A stretch of 64,000 nucleotides of DNA from Takakia lepidozioides (GCA_030704615.1 CM060731.1:52328001-52392000); one strand, 5' to 3'. Positions 1 through 11,569 are shown, numbered from the stretch's first letter. Notes: generated from the sequence alone by a model not told the origin. Numbers and translations are program-made.

Positions 1-408
1 TCTGCGATTAGCATAATTTGCAGGTAGCTTGGAAGTTGCTCAGCATATGCTTACATGAGCAGTAGATTGCTTGGTCGTAGCTTTTGGGATCATGTGAAGT
101 TGTAGCAATCAGTTGGTATACAAGTTAGATCATCATTGTATTCCTTGACAGTCTTGAGTAATACTGAATCTAATCACTTTATTATTGATCTAGGCTTGAC
201 GTGATTTAGCACAAACAATTTTTTTCACCAAATCACCCATAAACTACCACAAACCATACGTTAAATTTTATTAAACTAAAGAACAAGTGCAAGCCTCTCA
301 CACATATAGAAATATGCCAAAATGGCTCTCTTCAGCTCCTCTATGAACAACCTTACAATTTTTTTTTGTATGATAACCAATGTCATGCATATGTAGTTTC
401 TTGGAGGC
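1..408. other. AT-rich intergenic, lectin 3' flank
   Basis: I see no gene or RNA here. The sequence is AT-rich and lies downstream of the lectin stop codon, so its right part probably holds the lectin 3' untranslated region. Short open frames around 276-575 overlap each other on both strands and resemble no family I know. Confidence 0.5.
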
Positions 409-888
409 TTACTGACCATTTGTACCAGTACTCCACACAGGATAACCACGAAAGCCACCTAATACTCCTCCAGGAAGGCAATAAAGTACCAAGTTTCCGT
501 CATCTTGCAACCTCAGATAGTACCATCCAACACCAACACAGTCTCCGGTATTTACTGTGTTCGAAGCCCATTTAGGTTGATTATTTTGATCGTAAACCAC
601 CAAGTTTCCATCATCCTGTTGGGTGAGGTAACAATTTACGCCTACACCTCCACTGCCGCTATCCCACAACCGTTTTCCTAGTTCGTCCATATTCTGCAGT
701 CGTACATCACAGTTCTCCAACATTGAGAGCGTATAGCGCTGATTTGAGCTAATGAGAAAGTTGCCACTATTTAGTTGACCTTCAGCCGCTATGCAGCATT
801 CAGCATTTGCATCAGCTCCAACATAAGTTAGATATATGAAAAATAGAACTAATACTAGAGAGAAATTGACAAATTTTGTCATAACCAT
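409..888 (-). CDS. Secreted GNA-type (bulb) mannose-binding lectin
   Basis: Single-exon protein of about 159 residues. The frame is open upstream to 963, but I chose the ATG at 888 because it is followed at once by a signal peptide (Met, Lys, then a Val/Leu/Phe-rich core ending near Ala-Asp-Ala). The mature part is one B-lectin beta-prism. Two of the three family sugar sites match QxDxNxVxY exactly (QDDGNLVVY and QDDGNLVLY). The first site is degenerate: LENCDVRLQ stands where Gln, Asp, Asn and Tyr are expected. Paired cysteines fit the usual disulfide. Family role: mannose or glycan binding in the apoplast, storage or defence. No kinase, S-locus or PAN domain follows, so it is a free lectin and not a receptor kinase. 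The specific ligand is unknown. No frameshift or stop is present, so it is probably functional. Confidence 0.85.
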   Translation of the reverse strand: MVMTKFVNFSLVLVLFFIYLTYVGADANAECCIAAEGQLNSGNFLISSNQRYTLSMLENCDVRLQNMDELGKRLWDSGSGGVGVNCYLTQQDDGNLVVYDQNNQPKWASNTVNTGDCVGVGWYYLRLQDDGNLVLYCLPGGVLGGFRGYPVWSTGTNGQ

Positions 889-1345
889 GTTGCAAGTCTG
901 AATACAAATGTTGCTATGATCCACAAAACCTTGGGGGTATGTAAAGATAAAGATATTTGACAAATAGAGCTCTGTGTTGCTAATTGTAGAGCTCTATTAA
1001 GTATGTATTTTGGGAAGAAGATTTAACACTAGTGCGTGTGTAGTCATGTAGCTCCATTTTTTACCTGATGTGATTAAAAATATTACAAAATATTATTAAC
1101 AAAATAATAAAAATAATAAAAATAATGTGTTGTAAATAATAATGGCGTGAAGAAATGAATGTGAGATAAGATTTTTTAATGACAAAAATTAGTAAAATTC
1201 TTATAACATTCTTTATTAATGGACCAACTTGGTTCAATTGCATAATCAGCTCAATGCACTAAATATACATAAATAAAAAATGTCTATATTCCAAACGAGA
1301 GTTAAAATCAGAAATTCGGCCTATATATATACACTAGACATAACT
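889..1345. other. Lectin upstream region
   Basis: AT-rich DNA upstream of the lectin gene with AAT-rich low-complexity sequence near 1075-1135. It should contain the lectin promoter, but I cannot single out a convincing TATA box or start site. Confidence 0.4.
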
Positions 1346-1940
1346 AGACAACTGTCAATAGTTTAATTATAGTTTTATAGTGCAAAATCAAATGAGGAAG
1401 ACATTGGGGGTTTTGGTGGCAGTGGCTAAGGGAAGAAAAGCCAAAATTGTTAGGTGATCTAGTCGATTTAATGGCTTCTAATGCAAGCTTGAAATCCCAT
1501 TATAATACTAATACATATAATGCACGGCGGAACAATTTTAGCTTGGTGAATGTTGCCAATTGTTAGTAGGTATCGAATTGTGCGGACAATGCTTTGTCAG
1601 ATACTAGGACCACTAACATGTTTTATATTGAAAGTCAACATGATCAGTATACAAATTATTTGCTTTTGTTGATTCTTGGACACACCATCTATATCTGATT
1701 TGCAGATAAAGATGATGTACAAGGTAGTTTAATCTATACAATTAAAAAAAAAGCAAGAAACATGCAAAGTCTCATTAGGATCAAACGAAAAAGATAATGA
1801 TCATTTGCTTAAATGGCATGTTGTAAATAAATCTTTGATTTCAAGAGTTTTTCTCATGAGTCCTAATCCCCTGTTTAAATAGAAAAAAATAGTAAAGTAA
1901 AAATCTTGAATCTCTTAATTCGTAATATACATAATATGCT
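1346..1940 (+). repeat. Duplicated non-coding block, copy A
   Basis: This block resembles 2190-3010. Shared landmarks in the same order are the CAACTGTCAATAGTTTAATT motif (1361), a GGTTTTGGTGG stretch, GGCGGAACAATTTTAGCTT (about 1527) and CCTGTTTAAATAGAA (1869). Between them, about 70 bp at 1572-1642 lie in opposite orientation relative to copy B. No coding potential is seen. Confidence 0.7.
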
Positions 1941-2558
1941 TTAGTTTTAATTATATCATCCAAAAATTTTATTGATTTCTTTGTAATTAACATAAAAATT
2001 TCTAACTATGCTACTATTAGAAGAGAAAAAGACTTACGATGCTTATGAAGACATCTACGAAAAGCCCAAAACAAGCTGGATTTCTTGAGTTGACTGGACA
2101 AGTGGCAGGCACAACAAGTCCCAATTTAGGGTGATTCAGAGATGCGTGAACAGTTACTATATAGTGTATTGTTGTACATTACAATGCTACAACTAGACAA
2201 CTGTCAATAGTTTAATTCTAGTTTTATAGCTAGTGCAATCCAAATGAATAAGTCATTGGGGTTTTGGTGGCACTAGCTAAGGGAAGAAAAAGCCACAATT
2301 GATACGTGATCTAAACCAATTTAATGGCTTATATATTGATCTGAAAGCTTGAAATCGTGACATTATAATACTATACCTACAATGGCCGGTAGAACAATTT
2401 AGCTAAAATGATCATGTTGACATATAAAGCAAGTTAGTGGTCCTACAATAGAAGCATTGTCCGCAATCTGATGCCTTGTAAAGCTTTTCTCACGAGTCCT
2501 ACACGAATTACTTTGACTCCCCTGTTTAAATAGAAGAAAGATAAGGAAAGGAAAATGC

Positions 2559-2955
2559 ATTGGTTGGTAGCTCAACTGATAAGTGCATAGTGTGTCGCCC
2601 TGGTGATTCGGGGTTCAAACCAGCTGCCATGTCCTGTGTCTGGGATTTGTTCGTGACGATAAATAAAAAATAAAAAATATGACGCCTCCCGAAGGGAGCG
2701 TAATTATGGTGTCTCTTCACCACAAGGGCTACTGCCTTCCAGCTGAAAGGTGGACACCTTAATGACACACCAGAACATGGTTTGAACCCACAACCACATC
2801 CAACATAGTATGTGCCAACTACCACCGGGCTACATGCTAGTTGTCATGATGATGTGTATAGGCGTTGATGGTCGATTGAAAGGGGGTTAGTTTTCCCCCC
2901 TCCTGAAGGACCCGAATTGTGGGGTGTCGTTTCCATGTTTCCCTTAAAAAAAGCA
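2559..2955 (+). mobile_element. tRNA-derived SINE carrying a nested SINE
   Basis: The head has pol III promoter boxes: an A box TAGCTCAACTGA (2568-2579) and a B box GGTTCAAACC (2612-2621). The tail, from about 2840, has the family's GGGTTAGTTTTCCCCCCTCC block and ends in an A-rich run. Head and tail are contiguous in the full copy at 45127-45325 but are split here by an inverted insertion at 2662-2838. Non-autonomous; presumably mobilised by LINE enzymes. Confidence 0.75.
2662..2838 (-). mobile_element. Second tRNA-derived SINE, inverted and nested
   Basis: Read on the minus strand it has an A box TAGCCCGGTGGT (2832-2821) and a B box GGGTTCAAACC (2789-2779), about 40 bp apart as in tRNA genes. 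It then runs into a GAGACACC stretch and ends in an A/T-rich tail near 2665. It sits inside the plus-strand SINE, so it inserted later. Its body differs from the host SINE and belongs to another family. Confidence 0.7.
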
Positions 2956-2965
2956 AAAAGAAAAA

Positions 2966-3066
2966 AGAAAACCCTTGAATTTCTTAATTCCCAATATATA
3001 CATAATATCATACATATTAAGAAAACCCTTGAATTTTTTAACTCCCAATATACATAATATTATATA
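2966..3066 (+). repeat. Tandem duplication of about 50 bp
   Basis: Two adjacent units, each with CCCTTGAATTT, CTCCCAATATA or TTCCCAATATA, and ATACATAATAT (2971-3010 and 3026-3066). A third, diverged unit is at 1903-1938. Confidence 0.7.
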
Positions 3067-3363
3067 ATATGTAGATCCCATTCTGCCCTACTTCAAAAAC
3101 CATTCATTGTCATTTCTTGTCTTTCGGACAAAACCTGGGCCCAACCTCACCCCTCACCTTGTAGCTACCTAACCCCCTTCCATCCACGTGGATGAACCAT
3201 ACCAAGTCATCCCTATGCACAAGCACTCCAAATTTGGGGAGATTCCACTGTTTTATTTGGGATATTATAACAATTGAACAAGGTGCATTTTTCAGCAAAA
3301 TAAAAATAAAAACGGAAACGTCACCTTTGACCAAGCAAACAATCAATGTTGCAAAATTTACCG

Positions 3364-3482
3364 GTTGGTCTGATGGTGACGTTTCCCACCTGTGAGCCTA
3401 ATGGCTTATCTGAAAGGGGGTTAATTTTTCCCCCTCCTCAAGGGCCTGAATAGTGAGCACTCACTCCCAGGTTTCCTTTAAA
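3364..3482 (+). mobile_element. SINE 3'-end fragment
   Basis: Carries the 3' part of the SINE found whole at 45127: GGGGGTTAATTTTTCCCCCT, then CTCAAGGGCCTGAAT and CAGGTTTCCTTT, followed by an A-rich tail. The tRNA-like head is missing. Confidence 0.65.
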
Positions 3483-6225
3483 ATAAATAAAAATAAAATT
3501 TTCTTGCAGGGAGAATCCTAGCCATATTCTACTGTAGTGCCGCATCCCAAACCCTCATACCAAATTGGTTTGGGGGGGGGGGGTTGCATTCTATGTGAAT
3601 GCAATGGGGCTCAAAAGTGGTAATTTCCAAAGCAAATGGTTCAGGTCCCATCATTCTCAGAAGTGATCTAGGTAGGTACTGAGTGCCAACTCCATGCAGG
3701 CATTAACAAGAAACTCAAACAGATTTTGCACCAGTCCAAGTTAAGACCTAGACTAGCCCAACATAGAGTTGCAGACTTAACATTGTGTTGTCAATCACAA
3801 AGTCTCAAACCATCAACCTCGTCATTGTACAAGCCTCCACCACTCCCTGGCGACCTCATCAGCTCTTGACAGTGGGTGTAGATCACACATAATACTACTC
3901 TCAAACAAACCTGCAGAGGGATCAACTCTGAGGTCAAGAAACACTTGATGCGTTGGGAGTCGTAACCTTCTCTCCCGTTCTGTCTGATCTAAAATGCTGA
4001 ATCTGGAAGTGTGCTATATACCTACACAGAGGCTTCAGCGGGATCCCCTGACAAGTTAGTCCTGCAAACACATTCGCCCCCTGGAAGAAGTTCTATTCAG
4101 AAGTTTGGAAATGCCCTACCACAACTGCCAAAGCCAGGACCTTCTCCAAGTTCACATCCGCAATCTACTGCAACCGAATGCACGCAACCGCACCGGGCAA
4201 CATTGGAGCTTGCTTCACAATCTTCTGAGCTTGATTTCACATGAACCCTGGGCCGCGATCCACCTTATGTAGCTTCCAAAGTACGAGCTTATTGCCCCGC
4301 TACGCTTTCACAATTGCGTGAGACGCCTTTCAGACTCGAATATCCAAGAGTGACCAAGGCAGGTCCAGGTCCCGCTTCACTTCTATGCTTTCCCCTCTAA
4401 GTCCTCAGCCAGTTTGGGTTTTTCCAAACTAAATCCGTCCTATACCCGTCCAGTGTGCAGGAAAGTGAACCCTGATTGCTTGCAGAGACACGCTTCTACA
4501 CACACACGTAAGGTGCCTAGATTTCCAGAGTTGTACAAATGCCTAGTAAGACATAGGAAGCTGAAAGCCTTGTACATCTGTCATGTTCCACACTGTGCAT
4601 GAAACTGAACCTGATTGCTTCAATAGACAATCTTCGACCTCCACGCACAAAATCACGAATGCCACGCGCTTCAAGGTGCCCCAATTCCCAATTTAGGAAG
4701 ACTTCACTTCGGGACATGAGAAACCCAACAATTCAGCAACCAATTGCAAGAATCGCTATGGCAGAGGTCGCCACCAGGGCAAGAGAATAGAGAGGATAGC
4801 TGCACATCAGCCATAGCAGGCCACCCTCCCTCTTCCTGCCATGCCTTCCACAACCATCCATCCGCCCATGTATGATAACACCGTGCACCCATCCATCTAT
4901 ACACCCCCATCAATCTACAATCCACCGATCCAGAGGGAAGTTCACCTGCACATTTGAGTTTGTCCTCTTGAGACTGCGAAGCTTTGTCAGTGTTCAGGAA
5001 ATCCAGATATGGACTGGTATAGGCTAGCTTGCATCCGTGCCTGTTTTGCTCTTTGCACAACATCAAAGGGTTGGAAAAGGCTCGGACCCATTTGATTACT
5101 CTTCCATGATCTGCTGCAAAGAATTGACTACGGAGGGAATGTGCAGTGGTGAAGGATTGTTTGTTGAAAGTTTGCATCGGTACACTGATAGATATGTACA
5201 CAAGCAAATCCAGTTGATCCCAAGTAAACTTGGACAATCTATCAGAAGCATCTCAGACATATGATATGGGGTTCTACCAAATTTCACCAGTTGGAGCTAT
5301 AAAATGTATCATCTCTCAAGTCTTGTCTTTGGTCGGGTTTCCCCACATGAGAACCAAGGATTTTAGTGTCTTCTCTGTTAAACCATTAAAAGCACTGGAG
5401 CACAGACCTTCCTTCTTGAGGATTTCAACGGTTGAGACTTGAGACCATCATATTTTAAATCTTCATTGGTAAAACATGTTCGCATAGCAACCAACGTTTT
5501 GGAGATAGCCCCTTCCATATACATAACCAAAATGAAAGACTGCAACATCAACAGATCTGCTCCTTCACTCTCTGCATCTACCAAAGGCACTAGTTCTGGC
5601 AAGTCTCCACCACTAACATATAGACATCAAGCAGGAGAGCCTGCACAGATTAATCCGAAAAAGTCAGGTGTGAGCTTGAATGAGACTTATTTGGGACTTC
5701 TTTACCCGCAGGCTCTAAGTCTTCTTAGCGCACCTGCTGGCCCACCACAGCCACGCAAACAATCATGGTGTTGCCCGCCTTTCTTTGACAGGAGCATGGC
5801 ATGATGAGGGCAACGACACCAAACTGCAATTGGGTGACCGTGGAGAACATAGATTTCGCAAAAGACCCACAAGTTGGCGCTCTTCTCCTACAATCGTCAG
5901 CGCAGGAAACGGTGTCTCGTTAAGTTAATTAAACTAGAGAAGCTCTGTTGGATCTGGTCAAAGCTGTGCGCGCAGACGACCTATCTAAAGCACATTCAAG
6001 GCAAGTTATTTGTACGTATGGATTACTGAACATAAATGAACAGGGATGAGACCTGCACAGGTGGGGGTAGGAAAGAGATTGTTGGGATTGTTAAGATTGT
6101 TTGGTACAGGATGCAAGATGTTCCCGGACCACTACAAAGATTTTTTCTTTGAGTCTTCTGGGGATCCCCCGGGTTCAACCTTTTGGTGCAAAACTTTCTA
6201 AACCGCTTAATGCATGTTACTGGAT
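3483..6225. other. No assignable gene
   Basis: Unique-looking sequence with short overlapping frames on both strands, none with a recognisable domain. It contains a poly-G run near 3571-3584. It lies downstream of the minus-strand PPR relic. The words CACTACAAAGATTTTTTC at 6130 resemble a CACTA terminus, but no partner end is seen. Confidence 0.4.
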
Positions 6226-8445
6226 TCAATGGTAATCCCCACAAATTCATATACCATCTTGGAAGGTATTATGTGCGCCCATCAATCTTGGCAATAAACT
6301 CTGAGGCAGTGTGAACAATTGACGTTTCTGGATAGTGCGGAGAGATGCCCCAGGGGGTGTGCTGATAAGCCCAAAAGCAATGGGCAGCTTCTGATTGTGG
6401 TGGTACAGAGAGAGCGCCTTTTGCTCCTCTAAATCATGCATTACAAAGAGTTTCTTAGTCCATCTGCCCAGACAATCTCTTCAGCTTGGTATGGATTTCC
6501 CCAGTTTGTGGATGCAATTTGTCTTCAGAATAAAGGTATGCACCTGATTGCTGACTTCAATGCAGCTGTGCCCTGCCTCTTTTCTAACACCTGTCCTACA
6601 TTCTTCGTATGTGTCCTCTTTATCATGCCATCTTCTAAACACAGTGTAGATTATTTGATAGCAGCACATAAGGTGCAGCTTGCTATGGACATTTGATAAA
6701 GCTCTTTGCAGCACGTTCTGCTACCTCCACATTACTGTGAACCCTGCAGGCACCAAGCAAGGACCCCAGACCCGAACACCCGGTACAATTGGCATCTTAT
6801 TAATCAAGTTCTCAGCCTCATCCAATTGTCCTGCCTGGCCAAGAAGGTCCACCGCACAACCATAATGCTCCACTGTAGCAGTGAGGCCATGATCTAGACC
6901 CATGGAATCAAAGTAGTGAAGGCCTTCATCCATGAGGCCACATGCTACATGCAGAGAGAAGGGATATGAAGGTGATACAGTCCGGCTTGACACCTTTCTG
7001 TACCATTTGTTCAAAAAGTTGAAGGGCCTCCTTGCAGCACCCATGTTGAGCATATCCTGTGATCATGCCATTCCATGAGATCACATCTCGTGTGACCATA
7101 TTATCAAATGCTTCATGTGCATCATTCATGCTCCCACATTTGGCATACACAACGACAAGGGCAGTCTCTAAAATGACTGATGCACTTCCAGTTTTCATGA
7201 TCTCAGCATGGACCTCTTTCATCGTTCCAAGGGCTCCTAGGCTGGCACACGCATTGAGCACGCCAGTAAATGTGACTGTGTCAGGTGCCACACCTTTCCG
7301 TTGCATTTGTTCATAAATCTCAAAAGCTTCTCTACCACAACCACTCTTGAGTGTATCCTGCTATCATTGCATTCCATGAGACCACATTTTGGTTAGCCAT
7401 CCCGTTGAACACTTGTTGTGCATCCTTCATGCTCCCACACTTGGCATATATATCGATGAGGGTATTTTCCAACTTAACATTTGATGCAATTCCAGCTTTG
7501 GTGATGTCAGCATGTACTTCTTTACCCTTTTCCAGGGCCCCTAGGCTGCCACATGCATTTAGAACAGAAATAAAAGTAACCCTGTTAGGCGCCACCCCTT
7601 CACCTTGCATTTTCTCATAAGTCTTCAATGCCTCCCTACCGCACGCATGCTGAGCATATGTTGTGATCTTTGTCGGAGAGACCACATCTCTATGGGCCAT
7701 ACTGTCAAAAACTTGTTGTGCATCCCTTATGCTCCCGCATTTGGTGTACATGACCACAAGGGCGTTCTCCAAATTAATATATGATGCAATTCCAGATTTG
7801 ATGATGTCAGCATGGAGCTCATTCCTCCTTTCCAGAGCTCCTAGGCTGGCACAAGCATTCAGAACACAAATGAATGTGACCCTATTGGGAATAACCCCTT
7901 CCCCTTCCATTTGCTCATAGGTTTTTGGAGCCTCCCTACCACACCCATGCTTGGCATATCCTGCTATCATTATACTCCATGTAAATATATCTCGATCAGG
8001 CATTGTGTCAAGCACTTGGTGCGCATCTATCATGCTCCTACACTTTGCATACATGTTGGTGAGGGTGTTGAGTAGAAAGATATCCGGTTTGAATCCCCTT
8101 TGGATGATATGGTTGTGCACCTGCTTTCCCTCTGCTAGGTCTTTCATGTCCATGCACTCCTGCAAGAGACAGATGTAGGTACTAAGTCCACCTGGAAGCC
8201 TCCTTGGTTGACAATGTGCACCGCCTCTTTCAATCGTCCTGCCTTACATAGTTTCCTCACATACCCAGCAATGCCAGAAAACCGCTTGTTGACTCCCTCT
8301 CTGGGTCTTTGAAAAGCTGTGGTGAGGCTCCAGGCAAAACCCCCAATTTCATGCTCAACAAATAACTGCGCCTGATCCAACCTTGCCATCCTGCATGCCT
8401 CAAACCTCTTCTTATTTGACTAATACTCATAAAATATCTCAAAGC
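6226..8445 (-). pseudogene. DYW-type PPR protein relic
   Basis: A DYW-class PLS pentatricopeptide protein, whose family acts as a site-specific C-to-U RNA editing factor in plastids or mitochondria. The N-terminal part starts near 8445. The largest open stretch (7332-8165) holds several P, L and S repeats with the usual VSWNAMIAGY and VTFISVLNACGSLGALE signatures. The E region is near 6481-6830 and a decayed DYW domain ends at 6226, reading GDYH with an in-frame stop just before it. At least five frame changes occur: about 8188, 7350, 6955, 6760 and 6660. The conserved CxDCH zinc ligands of the DYW domain are lost. It has no introns, as is usual for fern PPR genes. Clearly not functional. Confidence 0.9.
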
Positions 8446-9227
8446 TCCTATCTGCTTCCAAAGAAAGATGTCTTCGAGAGGATCATTTGAACAGTTGCAG
8501 TCACTTACTTTCGAGAATAACCTGAAACAACCCTCGCATTATCATCAACACAATACCTGTTGTATTCTCGCCTGGACCTTCATTATGTACATCCACAACA
8601 GATCCATCACCAGATTGTGCCTTTGGAGCTAGCTCTGCTATCATCCAAGGACAGTTTCACCAATCCTCAATGCGCAGGACTTATCTCTAAAGTTTGGTGA
8701 TTTTAGACATTTCTCTGAAAATCAAGCGTTGGCAGCTCGACAACTACACTACACCGCGACCTCCTACAACACCGAAGCACGGATTGGTTACAACCTTGAA
8801 CAACATACGTTAATGCCCTGCTTAGAACAATGAAGAACAACTGATAGAAACAATAAGAATCTTATGTTTCTTTTTCAAAATAAAAAGCAAACTTTTATTA
8901 AATTAAGAGCTGGAGCCACCAAAGAGACTTGTGCCAGTGTCAGTGACACTTCCTCATGTCGCAAATGCAGATAGACTCACCTTCCCAAACCTGTTGTCCA
9001 ACCACTCTGAAGGCTCTGAGAGGGAACTCGGAATATGATGAAACTCCAACCATAGTATGCCATCCCACCAGAAGCTAGACTCTCATATTGGAATTTCAAT
9101 GGAGCTCCAATGGTCACAGCATAGAGCCATACTCTCATATCCATCCACGTTCCCATTGTGCTAGACCTTGAAGAGTTTGAGCAACTCTCGATCCAATGGA
9201 CCTCATCTTTGCTTGTATGTCTTAATT
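8446..9227. other. Unassigned, possibly decayed copia gag
   Basis: No intact frame. On the minus strand it continues downstream of a copia-like gag start (9329), and short open pieces around 8960-9230 may be its decayed continuation. A polyadenylation-like AATAAAA on the minus strand occurs near 8880. Confidence 0.3.
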
Positions 9228-9329
9228 CTATTGAGCTTGGATCTTATGTAAAAATGATGATTTGGGCAGCTGAGCAACCATATGTTGACCTGAATTCTTC
9301 TTAGAGCTGGTGGTTGTACCAGAAGTCAT
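9228..9329 (-). pseudogene. Possible copia gag start
   Basis: An ATG at 9329 opens 33 codons rich in Ser, Thr and Lys, beginning Met-Thr-Ser-Gly-Thr-Thr-Thr, then hits TAG. It follows the LTR in the same orientation, where a copia gag would start. The match is to general copia layout and composition only. Confidence 0.3.
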
Positions 9330-9384
9330 GATGACTTAACTTCAGGATTTTCATAGGAGGAAAGACGATGAATACTATAGCATA

Positions 9385-9670
9385 CAACTATGCTAATTAC
9401 ATAGAAACAAAGACAAAGACGGGTTACTGGAGAGACACATTTTATTCCAGAGAGAGATTGAAAGAGATTTATTCAATGGCCTGAAGTGCCTACTAAGTGC
9501 CTACTTAAATACACAAACCTCAACTTTAGATATTTCTATTTGAAGTCCTAGTGTTATTCCTATTTGCACTCCTATGCCTATTCTCTGTCTATCATGACAT
9601 GAATAGCAAAAGCATCTAACAATATCCAACTTGCTATTCAGGGAACATCAGTTACACTGACTCTCTAACA
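9385..9670 (-). mobile_element. Ty1/copia LTR (3' of the pol relic)
   Basis: On the minus strand the polypurine tract AAAGTGGGAGTG is followed directly by TGTTAGAGAGTCAGTG, a standard LTR start (outer edge 9670). A GAATAAA-like signal lies near 9465. The inner edge is uncertain, since no second LTR is available for comparison and no canonical primer-binding site is seen after it. Confidence 0.55.
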
Positions 9671-9688
9671 CTCCCACTTTGTGAATCT

Positions 9689-10770
9689 TCATTGTTCACA
9701 TAATCCTAGCTGTATTATGCATTGTTCCAACTTCGGTCTTGGAACATCTTTCGTCAAAATGTTAGTTGTTAGCTCTCTGTCTTACAATAATGAAAGACTG
9801 CTCCCTAACAAAATGATGTTGAATATCAACATGCTTGGTTCGAGCATAAAAGACTGGGTGATTAATCAAAGCAAGGCTACCTTGGTTATCGCTCTTGATC
9901 GGGGTTGCCCTCTTTTGGATGAAGTTCAGTTCATTCAAGAGCGTTCGCAACCACATCGCCTCCTTTGCAGCTTGGGCAGCTGCCATGTATTTAGCCTCTG
10001 TAGTAGACACAACAACTGTAGGTTGTTTTTTACTATTCCAACTGATTGCGCCACTGCCCAAAGTAAAGGCATAACATGTGGTGGACTTCCTACTATCCAA
10101 GTCCCCACCCCAATTTGAATCACAACTGTCTTCCAAAGCATCATTTGCTCCAACCTTAAACTGCAGAACCATCTGTTGAGTCCCCTTCAAATACCTGAAG
10201 ATTCTCTTGACTGCTTTCCAATGAGCAATCCCTGGATTTGCCATAAATTGACTCACCGTTCCATCTGCAACTGCTACATCTGGTCTAGTGCCTGTCATAG
10301 CATACATTAGACTACTAACAACTTGACAGTATGGAACCTTAGTTATCTCATCATGCTCCTCCTTTGTCTGGGGTTGTTTGGATAACATTTTTCCAACTTC
10401 CAGCGGAGTAGAGATTGGGTTGCAATCCTCCATATTGAACCTCTTAAGGATCTGGCTGATGTAACGAGCCTGACTGAGTGAAATGGTTTCTTGCACTCTA
10501 TCCCTTATGATCTGAATGCCTAATAGGTACTTTGCTTCCCCAAGGTCTGTCATTTGAAACTCAGAAGACAAGATCTTCTTGATTTCATTGACCTTGTCCA
10601 GTGATTTGCAAAGCAAGATTAGATCATCCACATATACTGCCAAGATCAAAATGCTCTCTCTACTTCCTAGAACATAGACTCTAAGATCAGAATCACATCG
10701 CAAGAATCCATGTTTTGCTAGGAAATTATCAAACCTCTGGTACCAAGCTTTGGGTGTCTGCTTCAACCTG
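9689..10770 (-). pseudogene. Ty1/copia pol: reverse transcriptase and RNase H
   Basis: C-terminal half of a copia polyprotein. It begins at LKQTPKAWYQRF of the reverse transcriptase, has the catalytic YVDD box, the LGIQI and SLMYAMTGTRPD motifs, and the RNase H acidic residues (DSNWGG, TEAKYMA, SDNQGSL) ending at KHVDIQHHFVREQ. A frameshift near 9762 precedes the expected KDVPRPKLE tail, which stops at 9689. Gag, protease, integrase and the front of the reverse transcriptase are missing because the element is cut at 10771 by a CACTA-like terminus. Dead copy. Confidence 0.9.
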
Positions 10771-11300
10771 CACTACAATAGATTGCGGCTTTTACGTCTC
10801 TGTGTTATGACTGCAAATGTAGTTATGGAAGCCATTTACAACTTCTTGACTCTGAAGACGTAAAAGCCTAGTCAGTTGTGACATGGCAGATATGACTCTC
10901 CAGGCTGGTTGTGACGTGGCGCCTGAGCAGCTGTGGGGGTAGTCATACACGCTGGCTTTATTGAATGACTGAACGGACAGTGTAGTCCATGTCAGCGGCT
11001 GTGCAAGAGTGGCACGTGCTCGATACAGGAAATGACACGTGGCAGAGTGTTCGCTCTCCATGACTGCGAACTATGACTATGGGCGTGCTAATCTGGTTGC
11101 AACACGTTGCGCGTTGCAGTTTTTACAAGTGGTCCCTCAGTAGATTGACATGTGTCATGATGGGTGTTTTTTGGGTGTATTGCTAATTCTTAACATATTT
11201 GTATTTCTGCCACGTGGTGTAGTACTATTGGAGAGTGAAAATATATGTAGTCATTATTATGACTATGATAGCAGTCATGTACATGTCTATTACAACAATG
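10771..11300 (+). mobile_element. CACTA-type transposon terminus (left end)
   Basis: Starts CACTACAATAGAT exactly where the copia frame breaks. The next 500 bp carry many ATGACT / AGTCAT words, as expected for subterminal transposase sites of En/Spm (CACTA) elements. The three bases outside are CTG. The facing end at 29755-30075 shares both the terminal repeat and the ATGACT words. No transposase domain was recognised. Confidence 0.6.
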
Positions 11301-11569
11301 AAATATAATATATATTACAAAGAGAACAAGGCAGCAAGACATAACTGCAACAAGCTGAGCAAACCAAGAGATTGTACACCATCTCTATTTACCAATCTAT
11401 TTATCATTATCCATTTTGTCGCAATCTAAAAATACATAAAATAGTCACACGTTCTCATGTGAATTATATTGTCTAACTATAACACTTTGAAAAGTGTTCA
11501 CCCAGAACTTGCGAGTAAAGCCTTGGCAATGTCACCAGGAAATCCCAGGCTGAATGAATGACACTGAAA
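11301..11569. other. AT-rich, no gene seen
   Basis: AT-rich sequence between the CACTA subterminal region and the R1 repeat. No feature recognised. Confidence 0.4.

Larger units (their letters stand above)
2190..3010 (+). repeat. Duplicated non-coding block, copy B, broken by SINE
   Basis: Diverged second copy of the 1346-1940 block. It is contiguous with copy A to about 2558, then interrupted by a SINE, and resumes near 2960 with the CTTGAATTTCTTAATTC motif that copy A has at 1903. Copy A thus approximates the empty site. The segment 2402-2470 matches the reverse complement of 1572-1642. Confidence 0.7.

Noticed and set aside
2568-2621. True tRNA gene
   Set aside because: A and B boxes are present, but no cloverleaf with a valid anticodon arm and acceptor stem forms, and the sequence recurs with a SINE body at 45127.
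4704-5237. 177-codon minus-strand frame
   Set aside because: No domain, no supporting splice sites, overlaps other frames on both strands, and starts with a non-ATG-like context. Treated as chance.
6130-6147. CACTA end inside the PPR 3' flank
   Set aside because: CACTACAAAGATTTTTTC resembles a terminal repeat, but there are no subterminal repeats and no partner, so I left it out of the features.
7351-8178. Plus-strand frames opposite the PPR relic
   Set aside because: They are mirror frames of the repeated PPR coding sequence and have no family of their own.
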